Source: Myxococcaceae bacterium (GTDB taxonomy: Bacteria; Myxococcota; Myxococcia; Myxococcales; Myxococcaceae). Taken from it: a stretch of DNA of 40,976 nt. The stretch lies in contig JADGHL010000036.1 in the NCBI GenBank assembly GCA_019686135.1, forward strand, positions 1 through 40,976, written 5' to 3'. Positions 27,137 to 35,122 of the stretch are shown here, piece after piece; position 1 is the stretch's first letter, and each line of letters starts with the position of its first letter. The notes under the pieces were generated by a model. It was given only the letters and a program-made list of their open reading frames with translations, was not told the DNA's origin and did not search any database. Position numbers and translations under genes: made by a program.

Positions 27137-28110
27137 GCTGGTACCACCTTCTGATCGATCTTCCCGAAGAGGCTGCGGCCATCCGGGCCGAACATCTCGA
27201 TCTCCACCCGGTCGCCGTGCTGGAGGAACGGGGTCTTCGGCGCGCCGGACTCGATGATCTCGATCATCCGTCGCTCGGCGAGGCAGGAGATCCCCCGGCT
27301 GCGATCCTGGTTGGAGACGGTGCCGGAGCCGAGGATGGTGCCTGCCGTGAAGCGGCGCGTCCGCGCGATGTGCTCGATGAGCTGGAAGAAGGAGAAGTGC
27401 ATCTCCGGCCCGGCGTCCACATCGCCCACGACGGTGCCGTTGAGGGTGGTGCGCAGCCTGAGGTGGACGCGGCCGTCGCGCCACACCGGCCCCAGCTCGT
27501 CGGGGGTGAGCGCGAAGGGGGAGAACGCCGTGGCGGGCTTGCTCTGGAAGAAGCCGAAGCCCTTGGCGAGCTCGGTGGGGATCAGGTTCCGCAGCGACAC
27601 GTCGTTGGCGAGCAGGAGCAGCCGCACATACCGGGCGGCGTCCCGTGCGGTGGCGCCCATGGGGACGTCGCCGAGGATGACGCAGATCTCCGATTCGAAG
27701 TCGCAGCCCCACGCCGGATCGCGGAGCGGGATGTCATCGGTGGGGCCGAGCAGATCACCCGATCCGCCCTGGTACACCAGCGGGTCGGTCTCCAAGGTGG
27801 GCGGCGGCTCCGCGTTGCGGGCCTTGCGGACCAGGCGGACGTGGTTGAGGTACGCCGACCCGTCGACCCACTCATAGGCGCGGGGCAGCGGAGCATGAAG
27901 CTTCGTCACGTCGACGGGCCGGGTCTCCACGGTGCCGGCGTCGATCCGCGCAGCGAGCTCGCGGAGCTTCGGTTCGACGGCGTCCCAGTCGTCGAGCGCC
28001 GCCTGGAGGGAGCGGGCGATGCCGGTGGCGGGGGCGTAGACCGCGTTGTCGCGGCGGACGACGATGAGCTGGCCGTCGCGCGTCCCGTCCCGGAGGGTGG
28101 CGAGTTTCAT
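27133..28110 (-). CDS. Fumarylacetoacetate hydrolase family protein
   Basis: Last step of tyrosine degradation: splits fumarylacetoacetate into fumarate and acetoacetate. The 325-aa product has the FAH-domain metal site WGCDFESEICVILGD (Asp and two Glu), preceded by LRDP and followed by LRNLIPTELAKGFGFFQSKPAT and GSGTVSNQD. Length is closer to prokaryotic FAH than to the 420-aa animal enzyme. The ATG at 28110 begins MKLATLRDG; a TTG four codons upstream is less likely. It is first in the operon FAH-maiA-hppD-hmgA, and its stop overlaps the maiA start. The promoter should lie in 28111-28295, but none is obvious. Confidence 0.92.
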   Translation of the reverse strand: MKLATLRDGTRDGQLIVVRRDNAVYAPATGIARSLQAALDDWDAVEPKLRELAARIDAGTVETRPVDVTKLHAPLPRAYEWVDGSAYLNHVRLVRKARNAEPPPTLETDPLVYQGGSGDLLGPTDDIPLRDPAWGCDFESEICVILGDVPMGATARDAARYVRLLLLANDVSLRNLIPTELAKGFGFFQSKPATAFSPFALTPDELGPVWRDGRVHLRLRTTLNGTVVGDVDAGPEMHFSFFQLIEHIARTRRFTAGTILGSGTVSNQDRSRGISCLAERRMIEIIESGAPKTPFLQHGDRVEIEMFGPDGRSLFGKIDQKVVPA

Positions 28111-28188
28111 GCGCGGCTTCAATCGCGGGAGGTGGCGGCTGTCAAGGCAAGGCGGTGGGCGCGGTGCGTCAGCGGTGCGGTGTGCGGT

Positions 28189-28230
28189 CTGCCGTCGACC
28201 GTCTGCCGTCTGCAGCAGGCGGCCTGGCTT
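28189..28230. repeat. CCGTCTGCCGTCT intergenic repeat, copy 1
   Basis: This stretch contains GTCTGCCGTC at 28188-28197, CCGTCTGCCGTCTGC at 28199-28213, and CAGGCGGCCTGG shortly after. A related arrangement lies at 35072-35106. It sits in the 185-base gap upstream of the FAH operon, which otherwise shows no gene. Confidence 0.4.
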
Positions 28231-28290
28231 CGGGCGCTCGGCCCGCTCTGGCTTCAGCGGCGGTTCAGGCCTGCTTATCCACTTCTACGC

Positions 28291-28314
28291 ACTTCTCACT
28301 TTCCACCACTCACT
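28291..28314. repeat. Dispersed intergenic repeat, copy 2
   Basis: Matches 9887-9910 at 20 of 24 bases. It overlaps the last six codons and stop of the zinc-ribbon protein gene (28296-28940), so the repeat supplies that protein's C-terminus. Two more ACTTCT units lie immediately to the left (28281-28296). Confidence 0.45.
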
Positions 28315-28940
28315 CGATCGATGTGCGCGATGGCTTCGCTGAGGAGAGCGGCGATGCCGCGTTTGGCGACGAGGACGACTTTCCGGCGGTGCTGTGGCGG
28401 CCCCTGCGTGTAGAGCCAGCTCACTTTGTGGTGCAGCTCCGAGGCGCCCCAGACGAGGACGAGGTCCGCCCATTCGAGATCCCGGTTTGCCCGCTCGGAG
28501 GTTCGACGTTCGGTGCCGTCGACCAGGCGGAGCTCCAGCACACGCCCCAGCGTCGCCTCCAGCTCTTCGCGCACGGCCGGTGAGCCGCCCACGATGCAGA
28601 TCTTCTTCACGCCGTGCTTCCGGCAGGCCTCCAGAAGGGCGTTCTCCGCGGCCTGATTCGCCGAACCTCCGCAGCGCTCGCAGGTTGACCTCGGATCGCA
28701 GCGCAAGGGGATGCGGCCGGAGTGCTCTGCATACTGCTGGCACTCCGGTGACTCGCAGTGGAGCGCGAACCGCGCGCGGAGCACCTCCTCGGCGCGGGGG
28801 AGCTTCTCTAGGCTCATCCGCTGCTTGCCGGGCCGCGTGAGCCCTGCCTCCTCGAGCGCGGCCCGCGCCCGCGGTTTCACTTCGGCGAGGCCGTAGCCCC
28901 GTTCGCGCAACCACTGGTCGATCCCGACGTCCGAGCTCAC
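28296..28940 (-). CDS. Zinc-ribbon plus DUF2325-like protein
   Basis: 214-aa protein, no confident family. Five cysteines at 62, 67, 81, 87 and 90 (HCESPEC and [14 protein letters not shown]) suggest a zinc-binding knuckle. From about 110 a Rossmann-like half reads [35 protein letters not shown] and KVVLVAKRG, similar in pattern to DUF2325 proteins; this resemblance is from memory. The N-terminal 50 residues are helical and basic. The GTG at 28940 overlaps the rnhB TGA (GTGA), so it is coupled to RNase HII, hinting at a nucleic-acid role. The C-terminus is formed by a dispersed repeat. Confidence 0.65.
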   Translation of the reverse strand: MSSDVGIDQWLRERGYGLAEVKPRARAALEEAGLTRPGKQRMSLEKLPRAEEVLRARFALHCESPECQQYAEHSGRIPLRCDPRSTCERCGGSANQAAENALLEACRKHGVKKICIVGGSPAVREELEATLGRVLELRLVDGTERRTSERANRDLEWADLVLVWGASELHHKVSWLYTQGPPQHRRKVVLVAKRGIAALLSEAIAHIDRVSGGK

Positions 28941-29815
28941 GCCTCCGACTCGGCCGCAGCCGCCTCGTCGGTGTCTTCGGGGAGTGTCTCGGGGAACGCA
29001 TCGAGCTGCAGAGGTTCGAGGCCGAGCGCCTGCCGCACCCGCGCGAAGCTGCGCCGGTGGATCTCCACCGCGCCCTTCTCCTTGAGCACCCTGCAGTGTT
29101 CGGGCGTGGGGTACCCCTTGTGGGAGGCGAAGCCGTACCCGGGGTACTTCCGATCCATCTCGTCCATCAGCGCGTCGCGCGTGGTCTTGGCGATGATGGA
29201 CGCGGCGGCGATCGACATGGACAGCGCGTCGCCGTGGATGATCCCGCGCTGGGGTGTCTCATATTCGGGGATCCGGCGCGCATCCACGAGCACGTACTCG
29301 GGCGCGCGGCTCAACCCCAGCACTGCGCGGCGCATGGCGAGAAGGCCCGCGTGGTAGATGTTGAGCGTGTCGATCTCCTCGACCGACGCCATCCCCGTCG
29401 CCCAGCAGATCGCATCGCGCTTGATGATGGCCGCCAGCTCTTCGCGCCTGCCGGGGTCGAGGATCTTCTTGGAGTCGTCGAGGCCGCGGACCCGGTACCC
29501 TTTGGGGAGGATCACGGCGCCGGCGACGACCGGGCCTGCGAGCGGCGCCATCCCGGCCTCGTCGCAACCGGCGATGAAGGTGAAGCCCTGCGCGTACAGC
29601 TCGGTCTCGAAGCGCAGCAGGTTGCGCAGCCGTTGACCCTCCGCACGGTTCTTCCGCCGGAGGTCGCGGATGCGCCGGGCCAGCTCGCGCGCGCCGCTGC
29701 GCGGGTCGGCCTCCAGCGCTTCGAGCAGCCCCTCGGGCACCGGCCGCCGGCGTTCGAGGAAGCGCTCGCGCAGCTCGGGTACGGACAACCCCAGGAGCTC
29801 TTTCAAGGACCGCAT
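28937..29815 (-). CDS. rnhB: Divergent ribonuclease HII with N-terminal extension
   Basis: Removes ribonucleotides misincorporated in DNA by cutting the RNA strand. The RNase HII core starts at about residue 79: [52 protein letters not shown] and HKGYPTPEH. The catalytic Asp85, Glu86 and Asp in GDA are kept. However, the strongly conserved GRG after DEA (which reads the ribose 2'-OH at the junction) is GMA here (88-90). About 76 residues precede the core, helical and basic ([14 protein letters not shown]), longer than most homologs, plus an acidic tail. The ATG at 29815 is the first plausible start. Altered junction specificity is inference. Confidence 0.88.
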   Translation of the reverse strand: MRSLKELLGLSVPELRERFLERRRPVPEGLLEALEADPRSGARELARRIRDLRRKNRAEGQRLRNLLRFETELYAQGFTFIAGCDEAGMAPLAGPVVAGAVILPKGYRVRGLDDSKKILDPGRREELAAIIKRDAICWATGMASVEEIDTLNIYHAGLLAMRRAVLGLSRAPEYVLVDARRIPEYETPQRGIIHGDALSMSIAAASIIAKTTRDALMDEMDRKYPGYGFASHKGYPTPEHCRVLKEKGAVEIHRRSFARVRQALGLEPLQLDAFPETLPEDTDEAAAAESEA

Positions 29816-29856
29816 CCCGGATCGAACCCTATGGAGTTTGCGCCGGGGGCTCAACG

Positions 29857-30255
29857 CTACGGGTTCATCGTGAGCGTGAGCGAGTCCGGGGTAAACGTGC
29901 AGCCGCACTCGCCGCACAGCGCCTCGGACTGCTTCACGTCGCTCACCTGGCTGCCTTTCTGCGCCGACACCTGGATGGTCCCTGCGCCGATGGCGGACGT
30001 GATCGCCGTGGTCCGGCCGTTCGACCCGGTGGTGGCAGTGACCGTCTGACCGCTGCCGACGTTCTTCGCGGTCACCGTGGCGCCCTCGACGGGGTTGCCC
30101 TGGGCGTCGACGACCTCGACGGGCAACGCCCGCGTCTGCGCTTCGCCTTGATCGCAGTTGGCGACACCGCCGTCGATCCGTGACATCGCCTGGGGGCCGC
30201 AGGCGATGAGGACGAAGGCGAGCAGGGAGGATGCAGCCAGCAACCGGGGAGTCAT
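29857..30255 (-). CDS. Small lipoprotein with carboxypeptidase-regulatory-like domain
   Basis: 132-aa lipoprotein: signal with lipobox LIAC (Cys19), then an Ig-like beta-sandwich whose start [22 protein letters not shown] is the hallmark of the carboxypeptidase regulatory-like/big-domain families. The C-terminal part has a LCGECGCTF cysteine cluster. The ATG at 30255 starts at the signal; a GTG at 30267 is less likely. It is 41 bases upstream of rnhB on the same strand and divergent from dctA. Probably a surface or periplasmic binding module; ligand unknown. Confidence 0.75.
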   Translation of the reverse strand: MTPRLLAASSLLAFVLIACGPQAMSRIDGGVANCDQGEAQTRALPVEVVDAQGNPVEGATVTAKNVGSGQTVTATTGSNGRTTAITSAIGAGTIQVSAQKGSQVSDVKQSEALCGECGCTFTPDSLTLTMNP

Positions 30256-30333
30256 GGGCGCGGACACTTACACGGCGCACCGGGCCCCGGCAATCACGAG
30301 GTCGCGTGGTACCGTCGGCACCCGAGGGGACAC

Positions 30334-31701
30334 ATGGCGCTCGACGTCGCGGACCCGGCCGGCAAAAGCGCGCCTCGCCGGGATCGCTCACATTACCTGT
30401 ACGTCTCGGTCCTGGTGGCGGCCGCGCTCGGCGTGGGCGTTGGGTTCGTCGCGCCGGAGTTCGCCCAGTCGCTCAAGCCGCTGGGCACCGGCTTCGTGAA
30501 GCTCGTGAAGATGATGATCAGCCCGATCATCTTCACGACTCTGGTGCTCGGCGTCGGGTCGGTGCGGAAGGCGGCGACGATCGGCCGGCTCGGGGTGCTC
30601 GCGCTCGTCTACTTCCTGGCGATGTCCACGGTGGCGCTGGCGATCGGGCTGGTCGTGGGGAACTTCCTCCACCCAGGGACGGGGATGCACCTGAAGGAGG
30701 CGTTCCACTCGGGAGCGGCCAACGAGGGAAAAGGCACCGTCGACTTCCTCCTCGGGATCATCCCCGAGACGCTCATCTCCGCGCTCACCTCGGGCGAGGT
30801 GCTGCAGACGCTGCTGGTCTCACTGGTGGTCGGCTTCGCCCTGCAGTCGATGGGCGAGCACGCGGCGCCGATCCTGCGGACGATCGCCGCCTTCCAGCGG
30901 CTCGTGTTCCGGGTGCTGATGCTGATCATGTGGACCGCGCCGATCGGCGCCTTCGGGGCGATGGCCGCGGTGGTGGGCGCGACCGGGATCGACGCGCTCA
31001 AGAGCCTCGCGACGATCATGCTCGGCTTCTACGCCACGTGCGTGATCTTCGTGCTGGTGGTGCTGGGCGCGTTTCTGCGCCTGAGCACCGGGTTCTCCAT
31101 CCTCCGGCTGCTGCGCTATCTCGCGCGCGAGTTCCTGCTGATCCTCTCCACCTCGTCGTCCGAGACCGCGCTGCCGCGGTTGATCGCCAAGATGGAGCAC
31201 CTCGGCGTCTCGCGGCCGGTGGTGGGGATCGTCGTGCCCACCGGCTACTCGTTCAACCTGGATGGGACGGCCATCTACCTGACCATGGCGTCGATCTTCA
31301 TCGCCAACGCGCTGGGTAAGCCGCTCGCGCTCGGGGAGCAGGTGGGGCTGCTCTTGTTCATGATCGTCGCCTCCAAGGGTGCGGCCGCGGTCACCGGGGC
31401 GGGGATCGCCACGCTGGCAGCCGGGCTCCAGTCGCACCGGCCGGATCTGGTCGACGGAGTGGGGTTCATCATCGGGATCGACCGGTTCATGTCCGAGGCC
31501 CGCGCGCTCACCAACTTCGCCGGGAACTCGGTGGCGACGGTGCTGATCGGCTGCTGGATGAAGCAGATCGACGCCGCCCGCGCCCGACGGGTGCTCTCGG
31601 GTGAGCTTCCGTTCGACGAGACCCTGCTGGAGCAGGGCGAAGTGGTGGACGCGGAGGATCGTCCCGCTGCATCGCCCTCGTCCGCCGGCGGACAGGGCTG
31701 A
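30334..31701 (+). CDS. Dicarboxylate/amino acid:cation symporter
   Basis: Inner-membrane transporter of the DAACS (DctA/GltP) family, 455 aa, with about eight membrane helices and re-entrant loops. Signature regions are [17 protein letters not shown] near the N-terminus, the serine-rich hairpin [20 protein letters not shown], the transport motif [20 protein letters not shown], and a closing [23 protein letters not shown]. These couple uptake of C4-dicarboxylates or glutamate/aspartate to H+ or Na+. Substrate cannot be fixed by eye. It is monocistronic between two divergent or convergent neighbours. The ATG at 30334 is the only good start before the first helix. Confidence 0.93.
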   Translation: MALDVADPAGKSAPRRDRSHYLYVSVLVAAALGVGVGFVAPEFAQSLKPLGTGFVKLVKMMISPIIFTTLVLGVGSVRKAATIGRLGVLALVYFLAMSTVALAIGLVVGNFLHPGTGMHLKEAFHSGAANEGKGTVDFLLGIIPETLISALTSGEVLQTLLVSLVVGFALQSMGEHAAPILRTIAAFQRLVFRVLMLIMWTAPIGAFGAMAAVVGATGIDALKSLATIMLGFYATCVIFVLVVLGAFLRLSTGFSILRLLRYLAREFLLILSTSSSETALPRLIAKMEHLGVSRPVVGIVVPTGYSFNLDGTAIYLTMASIFIANALGKPLALGEQVGLLLFMIVASKGAAAVTGAGIATLAAGLQSHRPDLVDGVGFIIGIDRFMSEARALTNFAGNSVATVLIGCWMKQIDAARARRVLSGELPFDETLLEQGEVVDAEDRPAASPSSAGGQG

Positions 31702-31754
31702 GAGGCGCGCCCGCCAATTGCAGACCTGCGTGTCGCGGATTCGGACCTCGGAAC

Positions 31755-31775
31755 CGGGACCGGGGACGTGTCCCG
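31755..31775. terminator. Weak hairpin in convergent gap after the symporter
   Basis: CGGGAC (31755-31760) can pair with GTCCCG (31770-31775); a shorter nested GGGAC/GTCCC pairing competes. There is no T-tract. It lies in the 148-base gap between the converging symporter and M61 peptidase genes, which holds no reading frame worth calling. Confidence 0.25.
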
Positions 31776-31849
31776 CCGCGAAGGTCACCCTGTTGCCTCC
31801 CGGATTCTACGAGCCCTCTCTCCCGGGTTACCCATCTGCCAACGCTCCG

Positions 31850-33613
31850 CTACTCCGCGCTCCAGGGGGCGCCCACCCAGGCGGCGAAGGACGCCTGCTG
31901 TTGCGGTGTCGGGTTCTCCACCTTCGTGAGGTACACGGCGTCCTGCGGCTTCTCCCCAAGCGTGACCTCCACTTCCATCAGCCGGTCGCGCCGGAAGAGG
32001 GTGACGGTCAGCGTCTCCCCGGGCGCCTTGTCCTCGGCGCGGGCGATGAGCCCGTTCCCGTCCACCTTGAAGCCGTCGACGGCGATCACCTCGTCGTCCG
32101 CGTAGATTCCCGCGTTCATCGCCGGCGAATCCTCCGCCACCCAGGAGATGGTCCCGCTCGGGCGCGCGGTCAGGCCGAGCCAGCCTCTGGGCCTTCCGTC
32201 CCTGGTGCGCGGCGGGGTGCCGCCCTTGTCGGAGGGTGATTCCTTCACACGGAAGTGCGCCTCCAGCCCGATGTGCGAGAGCACGGAGTAATCGAGCTCC
32301 TCCGTCGACCGGAGCGCGTGATCGAAGAACGCAGAGAGATCGATCCCCGCGACCTCCGCCGCCGCGGCCTCGATGCCGTCCTCCGGGACGCCGCGGCCGT
32401 CCCCGTACCGCTGCCAGAGCAGGCGCATGACGTCGTCGAGCGAGCGCTGGTCGCCAGTCGCCCGGCGGAGGTGGAGGTCCAGAAGCCAGGCCACCACCTC
32501 GCCCTTGAGATAGTAGGAGATGGCGCTGTTCGGCGAGTTCTCGTCCGGGCGGTAGTGCTTCACCCACGCCTGCATCGACGCCTCCTCCAGCGACTGCACC
32601 TTCCGTCCCGGCGTGCCGTGCAGCGCAGTGAGCGTCTCGCCGAGACGCAACAGGTAGCGCGGCGCGCTGGTGAGTCCGGCGCGGCGGGTCAAGAGCATGT
32701 CGTAGTAGCTGGTGACGCCCTCGAAGAACCACAAAAGCCGCGTGTAGTTCTCCTGCGCGTAGTCGAACGGCACGAACGCGCGCGGCTTGATCCGCTTCAC
32801 GTTCCAGAGGTGGAAGTACTCGTGGGCGATGAGGTTGTGCAGGTCCTCCCACCCACGCGCCGAGCCGAGGTTGCCGCGGGGATACAAGAGCGCGGTGGAG
32901 GCCTTGTGCTCGAGCCCGCCGCGTCCCTTGTCGGTCATATAGAGGAAGAACACGTAGCGCTTCAGATCCGCGGGGAGTCCGCCGAACAGCGCCGCCTCGG
33001 TCTCCACGAGCTGCCGGGTCTCCTCCGCCAGCCGGTTCGGATCCGGCGTGGGTTCTCCCACGACGACGAACTGGTGCGGCACGCCCGCGGCCTCGAACTC
33101 GATCGCCGTGTGCGGGCCGAGCTCGAAGGGCGAATCGACGAGCTCGTCGTAGTCGGCTGCGACGTACTCGGCGCCCTCGCGCTCCAGCGCGGTGAACACG
33201 CTCCAGCCCGCGGGTACGTCGATCGCCACCCGGTGCGGCACGTTCCGGCGCGCCTCGTCGTAGAGGAAGAGGTTGGCGCCGTTGAACGAGGCGTGCGTGC
33301 CGTCGAGGTGGCTGGTCCGCACCGTCAGCTCGTTCGCATAGACGCCGTAGCGGAGGCGCACGCCCTGACCGCGCGCGGTCACCCGGAAGCTGCGCTTGTC
33401 GATGCGCGTGACCGGGAGGCGATCGCCGGACAGGGTCGTCGCCGTCACGTGCTGCAGGTGGCGGGAGAACTCGCGGACCAGGTAGCTGCCAGGCGTCCAG
33501 ACCGGGAGCGCCACCGTGAGCTGCTCACCCGCCGCGGGGAATTCGGCCTCGATCTCGAAGCGGTGGTTGTGCGGCCGGGGGAGGGTGACGCGGTAGCGGA
33601 TCGCCTCGGGCAT
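31850..33613 (-). CDS. M61 glycyl aminopeptidase-family protein with PDZ domain
   Basis: Zinc peptidase of family M61, 587 aa. An N-terminal beta domain (LPVWTPGSYLVREFSRHLQ, about 36-54) is the family hallmark. The catalytic HEYFH is at 264-268, followed by LWNVKRIKP and the third-ligand region LLWFFEGVTSYYDML. A PDZ domain fills about 475-555 (WLGLTARPS, DDEVIAVDGFKV). Members remove N-terminal Gly or Ala or have unknown substrates. No signal peptide is visible, so it is probably cytoplasmic. The ATG at 33613 matches the family start. It lies 59 bases downstream of the methyltransferase gene on the same strand. Confidence 0.92.
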   Translation of the reverse strand: MPEAIRYRVTLPRPHNHRFEIEAEFPAAGEQLTVALPVWTPGSYLVREFSRHLQHVTATTLSGDRLPVTRIDKRSFRVTARGQGVRLRYGVYANELTVRTSHLDGTHASFNGANLFLYDEARRNVPHRVAIDVPAGWSVFTALEREGAEYVAADYDELVDSPFELGPHTAIEFEAAGVPHQFVVVGEPTPDPNRLAEETRQLVETEAALFGGLPADLKRYVFFLYMTDKGRGGLEHKASTALLYPRGNLGSARGWEDLHNLIAHEYFHLWNVKRIKPRAFVPFDYAQENYTRLLWFFEGVTSYYDMLLTRRAGLTSAPRYLLRLGETLTALHGTPGRKVQSLEEASMQAWVKHYRPDENSPNSAISYYLKGEVVAWLLDLHLRRATGDQRSLDDVMRLLWQRYGDGRGVPEDGIEAAAAEVAGIDLSAFFDHALRSTEELDYSVLSHIGLEAHFRVKESPSDKGGTPPRTRDGRPRGWLGLTARPSGTISWVAEDSPAMNAGIYADDEVIAVDGFKVDGNGLIARAEDKAPGETLTVTLFRRDRLMEVEVTLGEKPQDAVYLTKVENPTPQQQASFAAWVGAPWSAE

Positions 33614-33672
33614 GACCCCGGTTTTCTACAGCGCATTGGAAGCACCGTGCGCTGCGAATTCGTCACCCGCGG

Positions 33673-35040
33673 CTATTTCGCCTTCACCAGCACGGCGCCG
33701 AAGAAGCCGTCGGTCCCGTGCAGGTGCGGGAACAGCCGCAGATAGCCATCGCGCGTCACGTTGGACGCGATTTCGGGTGGAAGCAGATTCTCCGCGGGCA
33801 TGACCGAGAACTCCGGATGCGCCCGCACGAAGTCGGCGACCACGTCCTCGTTCTCTTCGCGCAGGATGCTGCACGTTCCGTAGATCAACCGACCACCCGG
33901 CTTCACCATCACGCTGAAGCGCGCCAGAAGCTCCTTCTGCCGCTGGACGTAGGAGGTCAGATCCTCGGACGTGAGGCGGTAGCGCGCGTCGGGCTTGCGG
34001 CGGAAGGTCCCGGTCCCGCTGCACGGCGCGTCGACCAGCACCCGGTCCGCTTTGCCCGCGAGATCGGCGACGGCGGCGACCGCCTCCTTCCCGGTCGCCG
34101 GGATGACGCGGACGCGCGTGTTGTGGACCCCGGCGCGGCGCGCGCGGCGGCGCAGCTCCTCGAGCCGGCCCTCGTCTACGTCGAGCGCGAAGAGCTCGCC
34201 GCGGTTCTTCATGAACGCCGCGAGCTGCAGCGTCTTGCCGCCGGCGCCCGCGCACGCGTCCACCACCCGCGTGGGCGGAGGATCGACCAGCATCCCCAGA
34301 AGCTGGCTGCCTTCGTCCTGCAGCTCGAAGAGGCCGTCGCGGAACGCGCGGAGGGAGAATGCGTTGATGCGCGTCTGGAGCGTGATGCCGAGCGGCGACA
34401 GCCCGGTCGGCCGGCAGTCCACGCCCTCTTCGCGCAGCCGGTGCACCAGCTGTTCGCGGGTCGCCGCGAGCGTGTTCACCCGTGCGGTGAGCGGCGCGCG
34501 TTCGTTCATCGCCTCGGCCGCGCGCTCCGCCTCCGCGCCGAGCTGTTCGATGAAGCGCTGCGCGAGAAAGTTGGGCAGCGACGCCTGGATGGGAAAGCGC
34601 TCCTCGAAGGGGAGCGCCAGGAGCGCCTCGGCGGCGTCCGGAAGGCGCGACAGCGCGGCGGTGTCTTCGTCCGGTAACCGCTGCGTGCGCGCCACCTCGC
34701 GGGCGCTCTCGCCGTGCAGCACGCGGGAGGCGGCCAGCCGCAGCAGATCCTGCGGGGTGGCGGTCATCTGCACGAAGCCGGGCCGCACGCGCTCCAGCAT
34801 CCAGTCGACGGTGCGCTGCCGGCGGAGCAGCGCGTAGACGCGCTCGGCCACCGCGCGACGCTCGGACGCAAAGAGCTGCCGGTGGCTTCGGAGCATGAAG
34901 TCCAGCGCGCGGTCGGCGAGGCGCCCCTCGTGCCGGATGGCGCCATAGGCCTCCAGGGCTGCCTGGGTGACCAGATCCTCGCGCAACGGGCGCGCTGCGC
35001 CGGGAGCGTTCGACTTCTTGCGCGACGGGTGGGGAGACAT
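33673..35040 (-). CDS. rsmB: RsmB-like rRNA (cytosine-5) methyltransferase
   Basis: SAM-dependent m5C methyltransferase, 455 aa. The N-terminal 150 residues resemble the NusB-like RNA-binding domain of RsmB (RALDFMLRSHRQLFASERRAV, LLRLAASRVL) though divergent. The catalytic half shows the SAM loop DACAGAGGKT (261-270), the catalytic DAPCSGTGTFRRKPD with Cys340, and the second cysteine in YGTCSILREENE (Cys390). RsmB methylates C967 of 16S rRNA in E. coli; a different target is possible because the N-domain is atypical. The ATG at 35040 is the only suitable start. Confidence 0.88.
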   Translation of the reverse strand: MSPHPSRKKSNAPGAARPLREDLVTQAALEAYGAIRHEGRLADRALDFMLRSHRQLFASERRAVAERVYALLRRQRTVDWMLERVRPGFVQMTATPQDLLRLAASRVLHGESAREVARTQRLPDEDTAALSRLPDAAEALLALPFEERFPIQASLPNFLAQRFIEQLGAEAERAAEAMNERAPLTARVNTLAATREQLVHRLREEGVDCRPTGLSPLGITLQTRINAFSLRAFRDGLFELQDEGSQLLGMLVDPPPTRVVDACAGAGGKTLQLAAFMKNRGELFALDVDEGRLEELRRRARRAGVHNTRVRVIPATGKEAVAAVADLAGKADRVLVDAPCSGTGTFRRKPDARYRLTSEDLTSYVQRQKELLARFSVMVKPGGRLIYGTCSILREENEDVVADFVRAHPEFSVMPAENLLPPEIASNVTRDGYLRLFPHLHGTDGFFGAVLVKAK

Positions 35041-35071
35041 GGGCGCGGACGTATCACGGGATGGCTGGTTT

Positions 35072-35106
35072 CCGTCTGCCGTCTTCCGTTTTCGACAGGC
35101 GGCTGG
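35072..35106. repeat. CCGTCTGCCGTCT intergenic repeat, copy 2
   Basis: CCGTCTGCCGTCT at 35072-35084 and CAGGCGGCTGG at 35096-35106 mirror the layout at 28199-28225, with a slightly longer middle. It lies in the short gap (35041-35122) between the phosphoesterase stop and the methyltransferase start. The wording of the two copies suggests a dispersed noncoding element. Confidence 0.4.
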
Positions 35107-35122
35107 CCCTGCGCTGTGGTGG

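Noticed and set aside
28111-28295. tRNA or riboswitch in the gap before the homogentisate operon
   Set aside because: No cloverleaf arms or known riboswitch core; the sequence is explained better by dispersed repeats.
32255-33745. 496-aa plus-strand frame over the M61 peptidase
   Set aside because: Antisense artefact of high GC; no recognisable motif.
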